Below are positions 15,186 through 16,346 of a stretch of 16,346 bases of DNA, piece by piece (positions within the stretch are counted from its first letter, which is position 1; each line of letters begins with the position of its first letter). The notes below the pieces were generated by a model that saw only the letters and a program-made list of their open reading frames with translations, ran no database searches and was not told where the DNA came from. This stretch comes from BPJU01 sp964425225 (lineage in GTDB: Bacteria; Planctomycetota; Planctomycetia; Pirellulales; Pirellulaceae): NCBI GenBank assembly GCA_964425225.1, contig CAYRMD010000098.1, forward strand, positions 1 to 16,346, given 5' to 3'. Position numbers and translations under genes: made by a program.

Positions 15186-15653
15186 CTACTTGATTTCGAT
15201 CGGTATACTGTTTTCCTGGGCTTTCACTTCTACTTCCAATGGGGAGGTAGCTGCCGAAAGCCAAGCCTGCGGCAAATTGCCAGCGGTCATTTGTGGGGGA
15301 CCAGCCGATTGACCTGCCCCCGCCGGTGCTTGCCCTCCGTAACTTTGCCCTTCGGCTGGCATTGTCGCCACCGGTGTCAAATAGACTTTATAGCGACCGG
15401 GTTGAGCGCCCGGTCGCCCTTGGGAGCCGCTACGCAATGTATAATTCCCAGAGCTATCCACTTGCCCGCTTGCCATCTTTGCCGGATCGTTATCAGTAGG
15501 CATGAAGTTGACAATCACATCCGTCACAGGCTGCCCGTTAAAAGTAACTTGACCCGACACAGGATATACCTGCGGGCCCGTTTCTCCGCGGCATCCGACT
15601 AACCCTACCGCCACAGCAACGACTGTACACAAGATTTCTCGGCGCAAATTCAA
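15186..15653 (-). CDS. Small planctomycete lipoprotein with carboxypeptidase-regulatory-like (transthyretin-like) fold
   Basis: A 155-residue exported lipoprotein starting at a TTG. The N-terminus is MNLRREILCTVVAVAVGLVG then Cys21, a textbook lipobox (LVGC) after a basic n-region. The mature part opens with YPVSGQVTFNGQPV, typical of the many small planctomycete lipoproteins with a prealbumin-like beta sandwich, and ends in a Gly/Ala/Pro/Gln-rich segment (about 100-125) and a short EVEVK..IPIEIK strand. Such genes are commonly paired with DUF1559 genes, as here. TTG at 15653 is chosen because a full AAGGAGG lies eight bases upstream; the longer frame to 15728 would translate through that RBS and put ~25 non-signal residues ahead of the signal peptide. 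Function unknown. Confidence 0.85.
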   Translation of the reverse strand: MNLRREILCTVVAVAVGLVGCRGETGPQVYPVSGQVTFNGQPVTDVIVNFMPTDNDPAKMASGQVDSSGNYTLRSGSQGRPGAQPGRYKVYLTPVATMPAEGQSYGGQAPAGAGQSAGPPQMTAGNLPQAWLSAATSPLEVEVKAQENSIPIEIK

Positions 15654-15661
15654 AAAAGGAA

Positions 15662-15668
15662 CCTCCTT
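15662..15668 (-). promoter_or_regulatory. Strong Shine-Dalgarno AAGGAGG deciding a TTG start
   Basis: The complement of 15662-15668 reads AAGGAGG, eight bases before TTG 15653. No ATG lies at a useful distance, so the lipoprotein very probably starts at TTG. Confidence 0.7.
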
Positions 15669-15981
15669 ACGAAAACACCACAAATCTTTTCCAGCTAGTC
15701 CATCCAAGTCGGCCAAACAAATCCGCACTTATTTTGGCACAGCAGCTTAAAGCTTCTTTGGCCGTACCAACTTTGTCAACACGCAGGAAAGGCAAAAGTT
15801 CCGGTAATTTGCGTAAATCCTATGAAAATTTAACTCGCTACCCAACCGATTGATGAAAAACATCCGGCTTTCCACGAGCTACGTAGCAGAGGTTACCCAA
15901 TTACCGTACATCAAGCTCGGTCACCGACGCAGTTCATTAACTTCTCCAAATGTGCTCCCAAACCGGTCAGATTCTATTTCT
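15669..15981. other. Upstream region of the lipoprotein; no gene seen
   Basis: About 310 AT-richer bases. A perfect -35-like TTGACA is present on the minus strand (complement of 15774-15779), but no good -10 lies 16-18 bp downstream of it; the lipoprotein promoter is therefore not fixed. The open frame at 15850-16035 on the plus strand has no RBS and no recognisable content, and it runs across the IS end. Confidence 0.5.
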
Positions 15982-16003
15982 AGGAACCTCTGCATAATTC
16001 GCC
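15982..16003 (+). repeat. Probable left terminal repeat of the IS5-like element
   Basis: Starts AGGAACCTCTGCATAATTCG. Its first 11 bases differ at one position from the end of the 49-bp repeat (AGGAACGTCTG), supporting both as tips of related insertion sequences. The matching right terminal repeat is absent, so this is by analogy. Confidence 0.5.
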
Positions 16004-16096
16004 CGTATTGTACGGAACCTTTTAACAAGTCGTGAGGTATTAATTACGGAATCGCAGTGAAAGGGGGCGCAGTCGTTTTTCAAGGAGGCTATCAGG

Positions 16097-16295
16097 ATGG
16101 CGAATCGGGCACAACGCACCTTTGCTTCGCTAGGGTTTGATGTCAAGCGTCGCGTTACTCGCAGGGAACACTTTTTGTCGCAGATGGATCGAGCGATGCC
16201 TTGGTCGGAGCTCGAGGCGTTGATCGAGCCGTATTATCCGAAGGAAGGCGGTCCTGGACGACCGGTGACTCCTTTGCTGCGGATGATCAAGGTTT
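16097..16295 (+). pseudogene. IS5-family transposase, N-terminal 66 residues only (disrupted)
   Basis: The N-terminal DUF772-type region of an IS5 transposase: a QRTFASLGFDVKRRVTRREH segment, FLSQMDRAMPWSELEALIEP, YYPKEGGPGRPVTPLLRMIK. The start ATG 16097 has AAGGAGG eight bases upstream. The ORF meets a TAG at 16295-16297 exactly where the 49-bp repeat starts; normally these proteins run to over 300 residues with a DDE catalytic core, none of which is present. The junction is therefore best read as insertion of another element into this gene, making it non-functional. Confidence 0.8.
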
Positions 16296-16346
16296 AGGAA
16301 CGTCTGATCAACTGGCGGTAAACGAGCGTATTGGCTCGATGGATAG
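16294..16346 (-). CDS. 3' end of an ORF entering from the right, probably an IS transposase C-terminus (partial)
   Basis: The minus strand reads IHRANTLVYRQLIRRS and then TAA (16294-16296). The same peptide is at 1-48 on the plus strand. The final stop codon is formed across the junction with the disrupted transposase. Too short to assign a family. Confidence 0.35.
   Translation of the reverse strand, partial: IHRANTLVYRQLIRRS
16296..16344 (-). repeat. 49-bp terminal repeat, right copy (inverted)
   Basis: Exact reverse complement of 1-49. It starts immediately at the break of the IS5-like transposase, with TTTA flanking; the left copy is flanked by TTTA as well when read in the same sense. 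Confidence 0.85.

Larger units (their letters stand above)
15982..16295 (+). mobile_element. 5' portion of an IS5-like insertion sequence, truncated
   Basis: The element seems to begin at AGGAACCTCTGCATAATTCG (15982-16001), preceded by CT; IS5-like ends of this look and TA-containing targets are known for the family. A leader of ~90 bp follows, then the transposase start at 16097. The body is cut after about 310 bp, where the 49-bp terminal repeat begins. The right end of this element is not in the window. Confidence 0.65.

Noticed and set aside
15850..16035. 61-residue plus-strand open frame
   Set aside because: Crosses the proposed IS left end, has no RBS and no recognisable sequence.

Overview
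The window looks like a piece of a planctomycete genome, most likely from the Pirellulales or a relative. The best indicators are a DUF1559 pilin-like protein, a small Sec/SPII lipoprotein beside it with the 'YPVSGQV' start of a carboxypeptidase-regulatory-like fold, a CRTAC1-type FG-GAP/ASPIC protein, and a large multiheme cytochrome fused to TPR repeats. Almost every real gene is on the minus strand, so transcription runs from high to low coordinates. Base composition is moderate (roughly balanced G+C) and coding density is good except near the edges.

Layout from right to left, in the direction of transcription. At 15982-16346 there is mobile DNA: the first ~310 bp of an IS5-like element (left end plus the first 66 codons of its transposase), broken by the end of a second element. 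At 15186-15653 and 13939-14976 are the lipoprotein and the DUF1559 protein. The latter has its own recognisable sigma70-type promoter, a ~165-nt leader and a strong rho-independent terminator (13874-13908). At 11765-13546 is the CRTAC1-like protein, followed by a heptaheme cytochrome/TPR protein (9689-11632).

The centre (5489-9545) is a compact four-gene unit that matches the bacterial tungsten aldehyde oxidoreductase operon: AorA (a polyferredoxin with 16 cysteines), AorB (W-bis-pyranopterin catalytic subunit), AorC (FAD/NAD subunit) and a MoaD/ThiS-like sulfur carrier ending in Gly-Gly. Together these would oxidise aldehydes to acids and pass the electrons through AorA to AorC and NAD+. The sulfur carrier would help make the tungsten cofactor. 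Further left are an exported amidohydrolase (3109-4899) and a Ski2-like DExH helicase (737-2998).

The left 736 bp contain no convincing complete gene. They hold degenerate copies of an intergenic repeat and the probable 3' remnant of an interrupted gene. The two ends of the window carry the same 49-bp sequence in inverted orientation (1-49 and 16296-16344). It resembles an IS terminus and is readable as the C-terminal end of an ORF running into the window from each side. The 16-kb block is therefore either bounded by two inverted copies of one IS or simply ends where an assembly met a repeated element.

No CRISPR array, tRNA, rRNA or phage genes were seen. The most interesting biology is the aor operon in a planctomycete next to a heptaheme c-type cytochrome, the nested IS structure at the edges, and an unexplained ~71-nt extended hairpin at 5251-5321.
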